From contig CALETX010000098.1 of assembly GCA_937920455.1 (NCBI GenBank), positions 1 through 6,210 of the forward strand: a DNA stretch of 6,210 nt. Reading direction: 5' to 3'. Of the stretch, positions 1 to 6,210 are shown one piece after another. The translations under genes and the position numbers were made by a program. The notes beneath the pieces were generated by a model. That model saw nothing but the letters and a program-made list of their open reading frames with translations, was not told the origin of the DNA and did no database searches. Within the stretch, counting starts at the first letter, position 1; every line of letters begins with the position of its first letter. This stretch comes from an uncultured bacterium. GTDB lineage: Bacteria > Verrucomicrobiota > Kiritimatiellia > UBA8416 > CALETX01.

Positions 1-2816
1 ATCCCCTGACGCATAATTTGTTCGTAGGTGCGGTCGTAGTTGAACGAAGCGTTAGTGGCAATATCCCGACATGGATCGTAGAACTGACCCGCAGCGCCCA
101 GCCAATAACGCAACGCCGGCGCTGGCAGGTCCTTGACAACCGGATGATCCGGAACGGCCACATGAGCAATCACCGACGATTGCCTGGATATGATTGTTTC
201 TGTTCCCAGAAACTGAGGAGGTGGCGCCGTGCGATTCAGAATCAGCGATCTTCCGCCGTCCTCGATCCATCTTTCCAGCTCAGCCCATTGCGCTGGTTTA
301 AGCACAATTGCCGGTGGCACAACTACTACGCGGCGCCGGTCCTTTGGAAGAACACGAGACACTTCGTAATCGAATGGAACTTTCTTCAACGCCGCAAATG
401 CGCCAGCAGCAGGCCAAATCGTTACAGGCGCAATTTTTTTCAAGTCTGGACGAGGAATCACACCAAGGGCATGTTCGTCCTCGAAAACGACCTGTCCGTC
501 GGCTGTGCACAAAGAGAACGTCAAAGTCCAGGTAGTTGGATTCAACGCTTCCGGCATGGTAAAGCGCAGGATATACTCCTGGTGAGTCGCCGCCGGAAGG
601 TCGAACGGCAGTTCCCCTTTTTTCAGTATCCGTTTTTCGCTATCGCGAACTGACCACTCCAAGCTCCCCTTCAGGGAAAAGAAATTGTCGTTCATTATGA
701 TCACCGGCCGCTCATAGGGCTCGCCAGCCCATGCGCCACCGTTCCACTCCACGGGCGTCACCACCGCGGGTTTGAATGCGCTATGGGCATACTGACGCAT
801 CTCCGGAACCCAACTGAAAGGTTCGCTCCGGCCTGTCTTCGGATCGTACGGGACGAGGCTGAAACGATCTCCAAACGTTTGCATAACAGCTATAAAAGGC
901 CATCGTCTCTGTTCGAGTGCCCCCATATGAACGTCGTGCGCCTGAGTCCACCGTGCTGGCGCCGAACGCACGTCGCCGTCGCGCGCATCGGTGTGCACAT
1001 AAGCCACATCGCCCATCACTACTGCCGCATTGTTAATAGAGTGGCCTTCACACCACTCGTCATTGATTACAGGCTTGCGCAGATGCAGTATCTGATAGTG
1101 AGACTCCAAACGTCGATAGTTACGTGGGGCCAGCGGACTGGCGTTGAATGGCCCGTCGGTTGGGCAGTCCATAAAATCGCTTACTCCCGCCAGTTCAAAA
1201 CCATGACTGGATGTGACAGGCCGCGTCGGGTCCAGCTCTTTCGTGCGTCTGACCAGCTCCATAAGGAATGGAATAGATGGAGCGCCATAACCAGGCGACA
1301 TACCATTGGCCTCATTATCCGTGGACCATATTATGACACTAGGATGGTTTCGGTTGTGCTTGACATACCGTAGGAACATATCGCTGTAAATGCCCCATCC
1401 GATCGGATCTCCGGTACCCTTTCCGCCCGCTGCCAAGGGCCCCTGCACCAGCAACATAACCCCCGCCTCGTCCGCCGCTTCCAGGAAGAACGAGTCTACC
1501 GGGTCGGGATGCGTGCGAATGCTGTTGCCGTTGGCCCAGGCCAGACCGTCAATAGCCTTACGAGCTTCCGCTTTGCTCCGGAACACGTTATTCCACCTTG
1601 CGAAATGATCTCCCCGCATGATCAGACGCTTGCCATTGAGACGCAATTGATTGCCTTCGATATGCACCTCGCGAAATCCAAAGCTGTCCCATGTGACATC
1701 GGTGCTGTGTTGAGCATCGTCGGCAGCGTACGCCTGTAGGATATAAAGATGGGGATCATGCGGCCACCACAAACGAACTGTCGGCCACGGCGCAGACAGT
1801 TCAACAGTTTTGCGTTCGCCGGGCTGCAGTGTCACTTCGCTTGCCGGAATAGTCAGTAACACTTCGTCGGTTGGCCATGCCTTGATCTCGTCTGCGCCCC
1901 GACCGCGCACCTCAGCCCACACCCGGACACTGCGCAGTTTGTCTCCGGCATTGACCACTTCCACGTCGGCCCGCAAGCGCTTGTCGCTAACGGACGGTTT
2001 GGCTAGTAGCGAATCAATATAAACCTGCGGACTAATATCAAGCGAGGCTCGTTGCCACAAACCAATGTACTGTCCCTTCTGCCCATGAATGCCTGCTGAA
2101 TGCATCATCAAGCATATCTCAAAATTCTTCCATCCAGGATGCATCTGCAGCTCTGCGGCGACTGTTGTAAGCAAGAGCGCCAGCCGGTTTGTCCCAGCAC
2201 GCACACCCGAAGTCAAATCGAACGCCATCGGAGCTATGCCCCCACGCGATTTCTTGCCAGCCTCTACGCCGTTGATAAACGCACGACAGCCGAACACCGC
2301 CGATTCCAGGCGAAGCATAAAGACGCGATCTTTGACTTCTGGTCCCAGATCCACATCTTTTACCAACCAAGCACCCGCGTTCGCGTTGTTGTCTTGCCAT
2401 ACACCCGGAACCGTCAATGTCAACCATCCGGGGTGCTTTAGCCACTTTTCGGCCAACGTTGGAACATCTTCCGGCATGATTTTTCCTTCCGCCGGCACAG
2501 GCTTGCACACTTGGCCAGCATGAGATGCAGCCTTGCCGTTCTGAGGCGATAGTTTCCATCGTTCAATCCATGGCTCTTTTGTCTCCTGAACGGCGCCTTC
2601 CTCATCTTCATCCATCATCTGAATGAGCTCAACAGCATCATCTCTCCCTGTTAGTGACAGGGGATCCTCATGCATTATGCTTAGTTGCAACGGCAGCAGT
2701 TTCCACTCTCCCATCAAATCTATAGACTTGCGCCGCAGTTCAGCCGCCGGAGAAGACGCTGACATTGAAAATGCAACAGCCAAACCGCAAAAGAGATGGT
2801 GAATTCCCATCTTCAC
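1..2816 (-). CDS. Exported glycoside hydrolase family 2 protein, 3' end beyond the left edge
   Basis: One uninterrupted minus-strand frame gives 938 visible residues and runs off the left edge without a stop. It is a GH2 retaining glycosidase (beta-galactosidase/glucuronidase/mannosidase class); the exact sugar is unknown. Numbered from the GTG start: Sec-type signal peptide about 1-25 (MKMGIHHLFCGLAVAF, then SPAA); sugar-binding jelly roll about 33-225, with LTVPGVW at 134-140 and FINGVEAG at 180-187, interrupted by an acidic insertion; Ig-like GH2 domain about 275-390, with the hallmark LWWPHDPHLYIL near 347-358 and FGFRE near 379; TIM barrel from about 402. The acid/base is predicted to be E502 in WSTDNEANG, and the nucleophile most likely E587 in NDEWCEG (E590 is the alternative). 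An Ig-like region follows at about 690-800, then a class I glutamine-amidotransferase-like segment. Last gene of the visible cluster, 53 bases after GH32. Family assignment is firm, substrate is not. Confidence 0.9.
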   Translation of the reverse strand, partial: MKMGIHHLFCGLAVAFSMSASSPAAELRRKSIDLMGEWKLLPLQLSIMHEDPLSLTGRDDAVELIQMMDEDEEGAVQETKEPWIERWKLSPQNGKAASHAGQVCKPVPAEGKIMPEDVPTLAEKWLKHPGWLTLTVPGVWQDNNANAGAWLVKDVDLGPEVKDRVFMLRLESAVFGCRAFINGVEAGKKSRGGIAPMAFDLTSGVRAGTNRLALLLTTVAAELQMHPGWKNFEICLMMHSAGIHGQKGQYIGLWQRASLDISPQVYIDSLLAKPSVSDKRLRADVEVVNAGDKLRSVRVWAEVRGRGADEIKAWPTDEVLLTIPASEVTLQPGERKTVELSAPWPTVRLWWPHDPHLYILQAYAADDAQHSTDVTWDSFGFREVHIEGNQLRLNGKRLIMRGDHFARWNNVFRSKAEARKAIDGLAWANGNSIRTHPDPVDSFFLEAADEAGVMLLVQGPLAAGGKGTGDPIGWGIYSDMFLRYVKHNRNHPSVIIWSTDNEANGMSPGYGAPSIPFLMELVRRTKELDPTRPVTSSHGFELAGVSDFMDCPTDGPFNASPLAPRNYRRLESHYQILHLRKPVINDEWCEGHSINNAAVVMGDVAYVHTDARDGDVRSAPARWTQAHDVHMGALEQRRWPFIAVMQTFGDRFSLVPYDPKTGRSEPFSWVPEMRQYAHSAFKPAVVTPVEWNGGAWAGEPYERPVIIMNDNFFSLKGSLEWSVRDSEKRILKKGELPFDLPAATHQEYILRFTMPEALNPTTWTLTFSLCTADGQVVFEDEHALGVIPRPDLKKIAPVTIWPAAGAFAALKKVPFDYEVSRVLPKDRRRVVVVPPAIVLKPAQWAELERWIEDGGRSLILNRTAPPPQFLGTETIISRQSSVIAHVAVPDHPVVKDLPAPALRYWLGAAGQFYDPCRDIATNASFNYDRTYEQIMRQG

Positions 2817-2825
2817 TTTTCTCGT

Positions 2826-2831
2826 CTCCTT
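2826..2831 (-). promoter_or_regulatory. Ribosome binding site that decides the GH2 start
   Basis: The minus strand reads AAGGAG, followed by nine bases and then GTG at 2816-2814. The in-frame ATG two codons later (2810-2808) would leave 15 bases, which is too long for a normal spacing. The GTG start also adds a lysine to the n-region of the signal peptide (MKMGIHH), which the ATG start lacks. GTG is therefore preferred. The difference is only two residues. Confidence 0.7.
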
Positions 2832-2869
2832 TTGTTGCAACTTTGCAGACGATTTGCGAATGAACCAAA

Positions 2870-4441
2870 TCACCACGGATTGCTTGGCATCATGTGCCAC
2901 GTCCGCAGCGACAACAGACGCGCACTGCCGCCATCCGCGAACAACCTTACCGTCCCACTCTCCGCCGATGGGAAAATATGCCGTGCTATGGCCTGCCGGT
3001 CATTGGCAAATACTTCGACAATACACCGATCCACAAATACACGCAAACGCAGCGGTTCGGCCGGCGGCAACCTTAACGGCGCCGACTCAATAAGCCGCGT
3101 CCCCTGCAAAGGGCCTGAATGGCGTGTGTCTACGTTCAGTGTCCCCTCCGCCGCATCGTAGAAGATCGGCGTGCACTCCGGGCCGTCCATGGCGCAGCAG
3201 ACTTCGATGCCGACCCGCTGAGCCGTCCCCAACTCGAACTCCGCCTCCACTTCGAGTGATCGCCCGCTCAGTTTCTCCAGAGGGCATCGTTGTCCGCCAG
3301 GCAAATCCCTGGACGGCCATTCGATCCCACGATAGCGCAACACTTCCAGTTCCGGTACCGGGCGCATCCGCAACGTGCCATCCTCCCCCAACCAGAGCAC
3401 CCGCGGCAGACTCATTTCTCCAGACCACCCCGCCGCCGCCTGAGCCGCGCTCTCGGGAGATTCGGACGGCGAACGCGGTCCGCGCGGATTGATCAGCCAG
3501 GCCCACATGATTCGGCGGCCCTTGGGGTCCGCCAGGCTTTCCGGCGCGAAAAACTCGCGATCCTTCCAACTCATTCGGCCGTGCGCGCGCGGCTCGAAAC
3601 GGCGGCCGGTATAGTCCCCGATGTAGTACTGGCACCCGTGATTATGGCTAATAAACAGGAGCATGTGTTTGTCCGTGGCCGGCCCACCCTCAGGGCTTCC
3701 GGGCAGCGGGAAGAAATCAGGGCACATGCAGTCCTCGTCAGCCGCCGTCCAGCGCCGATCGGATTTGTAGAACTCGCCCAGGAATCGCCACCGCGTAAGA
3801 TCGTCCGACTCGAAAAGGTACAGGGTGTCGCCCTGATACGCCGGGTTGTTCTTCTTCACCCCTTCTTCGTGCATCACGATCAGGTTGCCGGTCGCGACGT
3901 AGTAGCGCCCGTCCCGCATCCAGACGGCTGAGGGGTCCGCCCCGCTGGCGAACCGTTCCGCGCCCTCGGGAGTCGTGACGAGCGCCACGCCCCGCCGGCC
4001 CGGCAGTTCCGGAATCAATGGATTGCCTGGGTGCTTCGTCCAGAAGTCAAGGTTCTCGTCCGTGCTCGTCGCAATGCCGAGGCCGCTTTTCGGCGAGAAC
4101 TTCCAATATGTAATGACTGCTCGCCCCTGAGGGTCCGCAAAGGCACCGCCGCTGAAAATGCCGTCGCCGGCGCCGTCGTCCGGGTCGGGCGCCAAGGCCG
4201 GAAGATGATGCCGCCAATGGACCAGGTCCAGACTGGAAACATGGCCCCAGTAGTGGCGTTGCTCATGTTGGTAAATGTAAAAAAGGTGATAGCGTCCATT
4301 CCAGAAAATGGCTCCGTTAGGGTCAACAGGACTATGCATCCCTTCTGGTACAATCAGGTGGTAGCCGGGACGGTGCGGATCTCGAAGATAATGCTCTCGC
4401 AGCATCCGCGCATGGACAATAGCGCTTTCAATATTGCTCAT
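2870..4441 (-). CDS. Divergent GH32 (beta-fructosidase-like) glycoside hydrolase
   Basis: A complete 523-residue protein with a five-bladed beta-propeller followed by a C-terminal beta-sandwich, typical of GH32 (clan GH-J; invertases, levanases, inulinases). Visible signatures: HSPVDPNG at 36-43 with predicted nucleophile D40; FWNGRYHLFY at 46-55; YWGHVSSLDLVHW at 64-76; GIFSGGAF at 94-101; GADPS at 168-171 with predicted transition-state stabiliser D169; DEDCMCPDFF at 235-244, where the acid/base motif EC should be; SWKDREFFAPESL at 291-303; and the sandwich hallmark LRVFVDRCIVEVFAND at 466-481. The contexts of all three catalytic motifs differ from the textbook WMNDPNG, RDP and EC, so fructosidase activity should not be assumed. 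No signal peptide is visible. An in-frame TGA lies 14 codons upstream with no ATG or GTG between, so the start is well constrained and the protein is predicted cytoplasmic. Fold assignment is firm; substrate is unknown. Confidence 0.9.
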   Translation of the reverse strand: MSNIESAIVHARMLREHYLRDPHRPGYHLIVPEGMHSPVDPNGAIFWNGRYHLFYIYQHEQRHYWGHVSSLDLVHWRHHLPALAPDPDDGAGDGIFSGGAFADPQGRAVITYWKFSPKSGLGIATSTDENLDFWTKHPGNPLIPELPGRRGVALVTTPEGAERFASGADPSAVWMRDGRYYVATGNLIVMHEEGVKKNNPAYQGDTLYLFESDDLTRWRFLGEFYKSDRRWTAADEDCMCPDFFPLPGSPEGGPATDKHMLLFISHNHGCQYYIGDYTGRRFEPRAHGRMSWKDREFFAPESLADPKGRRIMWAWLINPRGPRSPSESPESAAQAAAGWSGEMSLPRVLWLGEDGTLRMRPVPELEVLRYRGIEWPSRDLPGGQRCPLEKLSGRSLEVEAEFELGTAQRVGIEVCCAMDGPECTPIFYDAAEGTLNVDTRHSGPLQGTRLIESAPLRLPPAEPLRLRVFVDRCIVEVFANDRQAIARHIFPSAESGTVRLFADGGSARLLSLRTWHMMPSNPW

Positions 4442-4451
4442 CAGCCAGGAA

Positions 4452-4455
4452 CTCC
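4452..4455 (-). promoter_or_regulatory. Probable ribosome binding site of the GH32 gene
   Basis: GGAG on the minus strand lies ten bases before the ATG at 4441. It is a short match but is the only purine-rich candidate at a usable distance. Confidence 0.5.
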
Positions 4456-4517
4456 GAGAGACAGTTGCTCTTCTTCTGTTTCAATATCCCATTTCCCCCT
4501 CACCCAAACACTCCCAA

Positions 4518-4545
4518 TTTGCGCATTTTTTGTCGCATTTTGCGC
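4518..4545. repeat. Short direct repeats, possible regulator site
   Basis: On the plus strand TTTGCGC occurs at 4518-4524 and again at 4539-4545, a 21-base period or about two helical turns. Overlapping these, CGCATTTT occurs at 4522-4529 and 4534-4541. On the minus strand this gives a CGCA-AAA-TGCG mirror. Repeats at helical spacing in a leader are a common form of operator, but no regulator family is identified and AT/GC-rich runs can give this by chance. Confidence 0.3.
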
Positions 4546-4586
4546 GATCGGACACCTCAGGGGGCACGCCATCAATCCGGGGGCTG

Positions 4587-4625
4587 AAAAACCCGCTAAC
4601 TACAGCACACACTCCGGTTCGGGTT
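4587..4625 (-). terminator. Weak intrinsic-terminator-like inverted repeat
   Basis: Directly after the FAD gene TAA, the minus strand has AACCCG (4625-4620) and CGGGTT (4595-4590), which can pair as six base pairs, followed by a short T run ending at 4587. The loop is 24 bases and the stem is short, so it would be inefficient at best. It may attenuate transcription into GH32 or be coincidental. Confidence 0.2.
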
Positions 4626-4626
4626 C

Positions 4627-6210
4627 TTACTCGGCCCCTCTGGCATCTGTAAGACCAAGACGCGCGAGGCGCGACGCGTCTCCAAGATAGACGTTCTGAG
4701 ATAGAAGAGTTTTCTGTATCAGGCCGATATCGAGGGAACGTGGAGCTATCCCCGTTCGTGCCACAAGCGCCGCAGCAACACCCGCACCCTGACCCATTAG
4801 CAGCGTTGCTGCGCCCTCCCGGTAAGGATGAGCAATTTGTCCGGCGGAGGGAAAACTACGGCCGCTCGCTACCAGGAGGTATTCCGCTCCCTTAGGCACC
4901 AATGCCCGGTACGGTATGTCTGCAAGTCCACTCTGGTCGGGGCAAAATACCGCTACCGTATCTGGCTGAGGAACTGAGAGATCTTTTGATGTCGGATTGA
5001 ATTCCGCCGTAATTTTGCGAGACGTGCGCACGCCAAGTTCCACAGTCGTCGAAACAATTACCGCGCGCTCAAACCCCGGTACGCATGGACGCAGCAGGCG
5101 ATCGAGCACAAAGTAGGCCGCCTTGCGTCCGCGGATCTGGCAATCGGTCAGTTCCTTGGCCGACAGATTCCTGGGGCCTAGCAATCCTGTGTTAATCTGG
5201 ACAATACCGGTTCTGCGAATGCCTTGAATGCCGAGCCGGTCAAGCGCTGAGATTCCCAGGTAATCCTTTCTGAAACCCTGCTCGGCTACGGCGCGCTCGA
5301 CGCATCTTTTCAGGGTTGAACCGGCCGCGTCCGGCAGCGCCAGCATTCCGAATTCGCGCCACTCGCGCGCCAGGCGCTGCACCCGCTTTTCATATTCCCG
5401 CACATCCCCTCCGTACGCGCCGATCTCGCTCGGGTTTTCCTCGATATAGCGGACCAGTCGCTCTCCGTCTACGTTTCCGACCCTAAAAAGAAATGTGCTG
5501 GAAAAACCCTGCTCTGGGTGGGGTAGCGGCTGCATTGGTACTCCAGCCGTGAGGGAAACTAAGGCATCGCCGGTGCTATCTACCACGCAGCGTCCCAGAA
5601 CCACATGCCCCCCTTCCTTATCTTCATATACAACCCCCTTAACCTTATCTCCCTCCATAACCGCCCGCGTTACCCACACATTAAAAAGCATACTGACGCC
5701 GACTTCCTCGAGCATTTCGGTCAGTACCAGCTTGAGAAGCTCGGCATCATAGCACCACCATGTCCACCCCGGCGCCCAATAGCCGCTGTAGCGTTCCCAG
5801 TCCCACTTCCAGCCCTCTGCGCGCGCATAACGCTCGACCATCTCCTGGAGCACGCCGCGCATGACTTGCGTACGCCCGTCGGGCGCATAGAAGAGTTTGG
5901 TCATGCCCTGGATACCGTGGAACGTGTAAATCCCTCCAGGCGCGTTGTGATTATCGAGCAACAGCACCCGCGCCCCGGCCTTGGCCGCAGCCCATGCTGC
6001 TCCGAAACCTGCCATCCCGCCGCCCGCCACAACTACGTCCGCCTCATGTGCCACATGAGGAAGCGGCGCCTTCGTGTCCTCTGTAAACGTCCTTTCCTCG
6101 CCGCCGTCATCCCTGCCAAAATCTGCAGAATCAGCTTGGCCGACCAATAAAGGGGCCGACGGAAGTGCAGCACCGACCACTCCTAAGCGCCATAGAAATG
6201 ACCGCCAGCT
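4627..6210 (-). CDS. FAD-dependent oxidoreductase, likely exported, 5' end beyond the right edge
   Basis: The frame is open to the right edge; 527 residues are visible. Counting from the edge, residues 1-26 read like a signal peptide: SWRSFLWRLG, then a hydrophobic stretch VVGAALPSAPLLVGQA. It resembles a twin-arginine leader (SRRxFLK) with tryptophan in the first arginine position. A dinucleotide-binding Rossmann start follows at about 58-86 (DVVVAGGGMAG, ending in acidic VLLLD), then VVDSTGD near 209-215, the usual second FAD-contact motif of the FAD_oxidored (PF12831-like) family, and a C-terminal FAD segment GRSFPSAGQ to MGQGAGVAAALV at about 450-484. It is predicted to bind FAD and oxidise or reduce a small substrate that the sequence does not reveal. 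A GTG at 6180 is an unlikely start because its only Shine-Dalgarno-like bases overlap it and it would cut the leader. First visible gene of the cluster, 185 bases before GH32. Confidence 0.88.
   Translation of the reverse strand, partial: SWRSFLWRLGVVGAALPSAPLLVGQADSADFGRDDGGEERTFTEDTKAPLPHVAHEADVVVAGGGMAGFGAAWAAAKAGARVLLLDNHNAPGGIYTFHGIQGMTKLFYAPDGRTQVMRGVLQEMVERYARAEGWKWDWERYSGYWAPGWTWWCYDAELLKLVLTEMLEEVGVSMLFNVWVTRAVMEGDKVKGVVYEDKEGGHVVLGRCVVDSTGDALVSLTAGVPMQPLPHPEQGFSSTFLFRVGNVDGERLVRYIEENPSEIGAYGGDVREYEKRVQRLAREWREFGMLALPDAAGSTLKRCVERAVAEQGFRKDYLGISALDRLGIQGIRRTGIVQINTGLLGPRNLSAKELTDCQIRGRKAAYFVLDRLLRPCVPGFERAVIVSTTVELGVRTSRKITAEFNPTSKDLSVPQPDTVAVFCPDQSGLADIPYRALVPKGAEYLLVASGRSFPSAGQIAHPYREGAATLLMGQGAGVAAALVARTGIAPRSLDIGLIQKTLLSQNVYLGDASRLARLGLTDARGAE
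6042..6060. repeat. 19-base palindrome inside the FAD oxidoreductase gene
   Basis: CCTCATGTG and CACATGAGG form perfect nine-base arms around a single central C. The palindrome lies in coding sequence for PHVAHEA, just before the Rossmann motif and roughly 150 bases from the right edge. It could be an intragenic operator, but the codons also encode ordinary residues. Confidence 0.5.

Larger units (their letters stand above)
4442..4626 (-). other. Leader between the FAD oxidoreductase and GH32 genes
   Basis: This 185-base gap is the largest non-coding stretch in the window. It holds a weak terminator-like inverted repeat just after the FAD gene stop, a pair of direct-repeat motifs near 4518-4545, and the GH32 ribosome binding site. 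I see no convincing -35/-10 promoter pair, no riboswitch fold I recognise and no small gene. Its length leaves room for an internal promoter, so GH32 and GH2 may be partly uncoupled from the FAD gene. Confidence 0.5.

Noticed and set aside
18..653. A 211-codon plus-strand open frame
   Set aside because: It is antisense to the C-terminal half of GH2, whose minus-strand frame is continuous and carries family motifs; its own translation is arginine-rich and shows no domain.
783..1373. A 196-codon plus-strand open frame
   Set aside because: It lies opposite the GH2 catalytic barrel, including the E502 and E587 codons, and has no recognisable features.
2119..2559. A 146-codon minus-strand open frame inside the GH2 gene
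   Set aside because: It is in another frame of the same strand; the GH2 frame through the same bases encodes the conserved jelly-roll motifs.
1..2810. A frameshift or pseudogene in the GH2 region
   Set aside because: Translating the whole stretch by hand gives one continuous frame with motifs in the expected order; it merely runs off the window edge.
3290..3931. A 213-codon plus-strand open frame
   Set aside because: Antisense shadow of the high-GC GH32 gene; low-complexity proline/arginine-rich translation without motifs.
4470..4520. A sigma-70 promoter for GH32
   Set aside because: TTGGGA and GATATT on the minus strand could be -35 and -10 boxes, but the spacing is about 23 bases, well beyond the usual 16-18.
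4031..4690. A 219-codon plus-strand open frame spanning the leader
   Set aside because: It runs across the end of the FAD gene, the leader and the start of GH32 with no domain and no clear ribosome binding site. It is the only shadow covering the leader, so it was considered, but the genes on the other strand explain most of it.
6178..6180. GTG as start of the FAD oxidoreductase
   Set aside because: The frame stays open to the right edge, the GGAG bases overlap this GTG with no spacing, and starting here would remove the n-region of an evident leader.

Overview
The window carries three genes, all read on the minus strand, so transcription runs from the right edge to the left edge. In order of transcription they are a FAD-dependent oxidoreductase (right edge to 4627, start outside the window), a divergent glycoside hydrolase family 32 (GH32, beta-fructosidase-like) protein (4441 to 2870), and a large exported glycoside hydrolase family 2 (GH2, beta-galactosidase/glucuronidase-type) protein (2816 to the left edge, C-terminus outside the window). 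No RNA gene, mobile element, CRISPR array or plus-strand gene can be supported; the sizeable plus-strand open frames are antisense shadows.

Organism: the window has no taxonomic marker. Moderately GC-rich bacterial DNA, plus an FAD_oxidored-type protein with a possible twin-arginine-like leader, an atypical GH32 and a long GH2 with a glutamine-amidotransferase-like tail, resembles sugar-degradation loci of Planctomycetes, Verrucomicrobia, Lentisphaerae or Acidobacteria. This is an inference from family distribution and is weak.

Layout: 1-2816 GH2; 2817-2869 a 53-base spacer with a good ribosome binding site; 2870-4441 GH32; 4442-4626 a 185-base leader with a weak terminator-like inverted repeat, short direct repeats and a plausible ribosome binding site for GH32; 4627-6210 FAD oxidoreductase.

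Working together: the shared strand and short gaps suggest one transcription unit for a carbohydrate-degrading function, with two glycosidases of different clans and a flavoprotein that could oxidise a sugar or a released product. The substrate cannot be read from the sequence. The most notable points are that the GH32 keeps its overall signature but has changed all three catalytic motif contexts (VDPNG, ADP, and MC in place of EC), that it has no signal peptide although its partners appear exported, and that the GH2 N-terminal domain carries a long acidic insertion.
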